From JBGSUZ01 sp964404895 (GTDB lineage: Bacteria > Bacillota > Clostridia > Peptostreptococcales > Acidaminobacteraceae), in assembly GCA_964404895.1 (NCBI GenBank), contig CAYOLV010000004.1, forward strand, positions 186,001 through 250,000: a DNA stretch of 64,000 nucleotides, written 5' to 3'. The position numbers and the translations under genes are program-made. The notes beneath the pieces are model-generated. The model saw only the letters and a list, made by a program, of their open reading frames with translations, searched no databases and was not told the DNA's origin. This document shows, piece by piece, positions 62,011 to 64,000 of the stretch (its first letter is position 1; each line of letters starts with the position of its first letter).

Positions 62011-62038
62011 TGAGAATATTGCGTTATTTTCATTCTCA
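62011..62038. promoter_or_regulatory. Inverted repeat TGAGAAT-N14-ATTCTCA
   Basis: Seven-base perfect arms whose centres are 21 bases apart (two DNA turns) lie 30 bases upstream of the propeptide gene. It is a plausible binding site for the divergent regulator. Confidence 0.5.
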
Positions 62039-62055
62039 TCATACAACAGGTTTTC

Positions 62056-62081
62056 AAAAAAAAAAGCCGAAGTCTTACGGC
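62056..62081 (-). terminator. Terminator-like hairpin in the divergent region
   Basis: On the minus strand GCCGTAAGACTTCGGC (4-base stem GCCG/CGGC) is followed by ten T. A transcript toward the propeptide starting upstream would be cut here; one starting downstream would escape. The stem is short. Confidence 0.4.
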
Positions 62082-62147
62082 ATTTTGAGTTATATAGTAT
62101 TTTTTTTATTATTTTTTTGTGCTAAACTGAAATCAAATTAGGAAATC

Positions 62148-62164
62148 ATTGTAAAATATACAAT
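62148..62164. promoter_or_regulatory. Inverted repeat ATTGTA-N5-TACAAT
   Basis: A perfect 6-base inverted repeat immediately upstream of the regulator's ribosome site (GGGAG at 62168). It could allow autoregulation by blocking transcription or translation initiation. Confidence 0.4.
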
Positions 62165-62180
62165 ATTGGGAGATGATACC

Positions 62181-63122
62181 ATGTTTTCTTCTTATAACTT
62201 GACTGAATTTGGAAAGCGACTCAAAAATATTAGGAAGTCTTTAGGGTACACCCAACACGATGTCAATGCCCTTTGTGGGATCAACAGAGATACCCTTAGA
62301 CGTATTGAAAGTGGCGAGGGTTTACCTCGTTATGATACCTTGGAAACTCTTTCAGGGATATATAAAATCGATTTGCTAGAAGAACTTAAGTTTTACAGAT
62401 CTGTTAATCGAATATATACCTATTATCACCGACTAGATAAAGTCATAGCCAGTTTTGACGTAGAAGTCCTCAACAAATTGACCCAAGACTATAACTCTTT
62501 TATGGTCAATCACAAAGAACGCTTATTTGAACCCTCTCTATATGATCAGTTTTCCTTACTTCTAGAGGGTATTAGTGCTTACTACTCAGATGAACCTGCT
62601 AAAATGCGCCACAGTTTAGACATTGTCGTTAAGAGTATGCTATACAGCTACCCTACCTTCGATGTCTATAATTATGCTAATTACAAATACAATCTATTTG
62701 AAATGCGAATATTGCTTTTGATTGCTTTATCGTTAATACACGTTACAGAATACCAATTGAGCAATGAAATTCTCTCATTCCTCCTCAAACAAATATTAAA
62801 AAGAGAGTTTGCTCAAATCGATGATGTGTTACTGACCATTAAAATTTATACCAATCTTTCATATAATGCCTTTACTTTAGATGACTATAAAAAGTCTCTT
62901 CAATACGCCAACGAAGGGATTGCCTTCTGTAATCAAAACACAAATATGTTTGGTTTGTACTTGCTATTTTCCAGAAAAGGGGTTGCGGAATTCAGATTGG
63001 GTCTTCCAAACTATTTAGATTCTCTTCAGAAGAGCATCCACCTCCTAGAGATTCAAAATAAGTTGGAATTGGCACAAACCTACAGAGAAATTCTGCGAGA
63101 TCGCTACGCCATTGTATTATAG
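62181..63122 (+). CDS. HTH-TPR regulator, RRNPP-like
   Basis: The 313-residue protein has an N-terminal XRE-type helix-turn-helix (about 8-62: FGKRLKNIRKSLGYTQHDVN, GINRDTLRRIESGEGLP) and an all-helical TPR-like C-terminal region (about 90-310, with repeats such as YTNLSYNAFTLDDYKKSLQY and YLLFSRKGVAEFRLG). This is the architecture of PlcR, Rgg and Rap-like RRNPP receptors, which are controlled by secreted peptides re-imported by oligopeptide permeases. The divergent 38-residue propeptide is the natural ligand. The ATG at 62181 has GGGAG eight bases upstream; a TTG at 62166 is in frame but less likely. The regulated genes probably include the peptide and protease. Confidence 0.85.
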   Translation: MFSSYNLTEFGKRLKNIRKSLGYTQHDVNALCGINRDTLRRIESGEGLPRYDTLETLSGIYKIDLLEELKFYRSVNRIYTYYHRLDKVIASFDVEVLNKLTQDYNSFMVNHKERLFEPSLYDQFSLLLEGISAYYSDEPAKMRHSLDIVVKSMLYSYPTFDVYNYANYKYNLFEMRILLLIALSLIHVTEYQLSNEILSFLLKQILKREFAQIDDVLLTIKIYTNLSYNAFTLDDYKKSLQYANEGIAFCNQNTNMFGLYLLFSRKGVAEFRLGLPNYLDSLQKSIHLLEIQNKLELAQTYREILRDRYAIVL

Positions 63123-63135
63123 TTCAAAAAACTCG

Positions 63136-63173
63136 AAAAGCCCTCACTCGTTGTAATCCGTGTGAGGGCTTTT
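63136..63173 (+). terminator. Intrinsic terminator of the HTH-TPR gene
   Basis: AAAAGCCCTCAC and GTGAGGGCTTTT form a 12-base stem around a 13-base loop, just after the regulator stop codon. Confidence 0.88.
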
Positions 63174-63197
63174 ATTGATGAATATCTTCCATAAGGT

Positions 63198-63362
63198 TTA
63201 AAACTCCATATTCTGAATGTTATAAATTTCTAGGTATTCATTATCAATTTCTGTGTTGCACTGGTCGCATACACCATATGAGTTTAAGATTGATTTTGAG
63301 TCGCCACATCTTGAGCAGCAAAGTTCCGAGGATTCCTTGATTTCAAATAAATTCTTTTCCAT
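63198..63362 (-). CDS. Small zinc-ribbon protein
   Basis: The 54-residue protein has two metal-binding pairs, CSRC near residues 16-19 and CDQC near 33-36, typical of a zinc ribbon, between acidic ends. GGAGGG lies five bases before the ATG at 63362; the longer frame to 63395 is rejected. The family is not known; roles in nucleic-acid or protein binding are common for such folds. It is alone between two convergent or unrelated genes. Confidence 0.75.
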   Translation of the reverse strand: MEKNLFEIKESSELCCSRCGDSKSILNSYGVCDQCNTEIDNEYLEIYNIQNMEF

Positions 63363-63469
63363 AATTCCCTCCAGGTAATGTATTTTGGTATACAATTATT
63401 TAAGTATATGAGGATTGTACAATATCAACTTGCAATTTTCAATAGTTTTTTCAAAAATATTCATAAAAA

Positions 63470-63515
63470 AATAGAACTGACGGCACAATTGCAACTAAAG
63501 GCCTTCAGTTCTATT
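63470..63515 (-). terminator. Intrinsic terminator of the methyltransferase gene
   Basis: AATAGAACTGA and TCAGTTCTATT form an 11-base stem with a 24-base loop and a TTTTTT run on the minus strand, 18 bases past the stop codon. Confidence 0.75.
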
Positions 63516-63532
63516 CAAATGAATTTTATATG

Positions 63533-64000
63533 TCATTTTACTGTCAATGTGACCAACGCAGGACTTTCCAAAGTGAAAGTTGAATTTTCGAAATCTCCAA
63601 AACAATTAATTGCACTAAAGTCAATTTCCTTGAAAATGCGGATCAAGTCCTCTTTTAAAATCGGCAAAAGGCGGGTTTCTGCTTGCCATTTCTTCTCTTG
63701 ATTGGCTTCTCTAAGGGTTAATTCTCCAATAAACTGTATAGCCCCCTCAACATGCCTGTAGCTTCTGATAAAGGTCAGGGATGGCTGTTCACGAATAATA
63801 TCAGGTAACTTTTGAACCTTATTCTTTAGAACGCGGTCATAATTCACGGATTGTATAATCAGTTTGCCTCCGGGCTTTAATTTGTCATGAGCATCTCTCA
63901 AGAATTGAGCCACTTCTTCAAGGTCGTTAAGATGAACAATAGTGTTACCAATACAGTAAATAAGGTCAAATGTGTCTTCCAATTGCCCGATATTTCTAAG
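63533..64000 (-). CDS. SAM-dependent methyltransferase, 5' end outside window
   Basis: The frame is open through to the window edge and ends at 63533, giving 155 codons of the C-terminal part. It contains YCIGNTIVHLNDLEEVAQFL and LKPGGKLIIQSVNYDRV, a class I methyltransferase core (motif II to IV) with the usual post-motif Asn and Gly-Gly. The SAM-binding loop is off the window. The substrate is not evident. A terminator follows the stop. The ORF start at 63982 is TTG only because the frame continues upstream. Confidence 0.85.
   Translation of the reverse strand, partial: LRNIGQLEDTFDLIYCIGNTIVHLNDLEEVAQFLRDAHDKLKPGGKLIIQSVNYDRVLKNKVQKLPDIIREQPSLTFIRSYRHVEGAIQFIGELTLREANQEKKWQAETRLLPILKEDLIRIFKEIDFSAINCFGDFENSTFTLESPALVTLTVK

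Noticed and set aside
61935..62141. 68-residue plus-strand open frame
   Set aside because: It is antisense to the propeptide gene and has no ribosome site; composition is that of the intergenic region.
63378..63701. 107-residue plus-strand frame
   Set aside because: Antisense to the methyltransferase end and its terminator, no ribosome site.
1..64000. CRISPR array, prophage, insertion sequences, tRNA or rRNA genes
   Set aside because: No direct-repeat array, transposase, integrase, phage structural genes or RNA-gene motifs were found on either strand.

Overview
The window looks like a chromosomal segment of a motile, strictly anaerobic, amino-acid-fermenting Firmicute of the class Clostridia. 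The evidence is moderate GC, strong AGGAGG ribosome sites, SAM-I (S-box) regulation of methionine genes, a FapR-type operator, a rubredoxin, tryptophanase, peptide and amino-acid transporters, and a chemoreceptor with a gas-sensing H-NOX domain. The exact genus cannot be fixed; relatives of Fusibacter or Acidaminobacter are a guess. No rRNA, tRNA, insertion sequence, prophage or CRISPR array was seen.

Layout. 1-9.7 kb: a partial lipoprotein gene; a hybrid histidine kinase translationally coupled to a REC/HD-GYP protein; rubredoxin, PH-like and Nudix genes; free-methionine-sulfoxide reductase; and a LysR regulator followed by a GGDEF-like protein whose signature is degenerate. 9.7-19.6 kb: an NSS amino-acid transporter with its 32-residue small subunit, two Cache chemoreceptors, an orphan PqqD protein and an OPT peptide transporter. 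19.7-23.2 kb: a SAM-I riboswitch controlling metA-hom-metY. 23.2-29.7 kb: a divergent histidine kinase and HD-GYP regulator pair, a BigR/SqrR-like ArsR regulator with a rhodanese, and a VanR/VanS-like pair. 29.8-36.2 kb: FUSC transporter, MFS, GDPD, MsrA, HD-GYP, WhiA and Nudix. 36.3-41.9 kb: a MutS2 paralogue without its Smr domain, a 550-base gap rich in RNA-like structure, an esterase, tryptophanase, and a PAS/HTH regulator. 41.8-51.6 kb: a long leftward cluster panG-like, panB, panC, panD, moeA, murB, PHP, rapZ and yvcK, preceded by a leader with an attenuator and a candidate pan RNA. 51.6-56.2 kb: split threonine/serine exporter, a FabK/nitronate monooxygenase-like gene behind a FapR box, and an H-NOX chemoreceptor. 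57-60 kb: a cobalt/nickel ECF transporter behind an attenuator leader. 60.2-64 kb: a secreted subtilase, a 38-residue secreted propeptide that is easy to miss, and a divergent HTH-TPR regulator, followed by a zinc-ribbon protein and a partial methyltransferase.

How it fits together. Much of the window is about sensing and taking up amino acids and peptides (NSS, OPT, chemoreceptors, tryptophanase, ThrE) and about c-di-GMP or phosphorelay signalling: three HD-GYP proteins, three histidine kinases, and one GGDEF-like protein that is probably inactive. The strongest candidate for an undescribed system is at 60.2-63.1 kb: propeptide and protease co-directional, facing an RRNPP-like regulator, with two inverted repeats and a terminator-like hairpin between them. 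This looks like a peptide quorum-sensing module.
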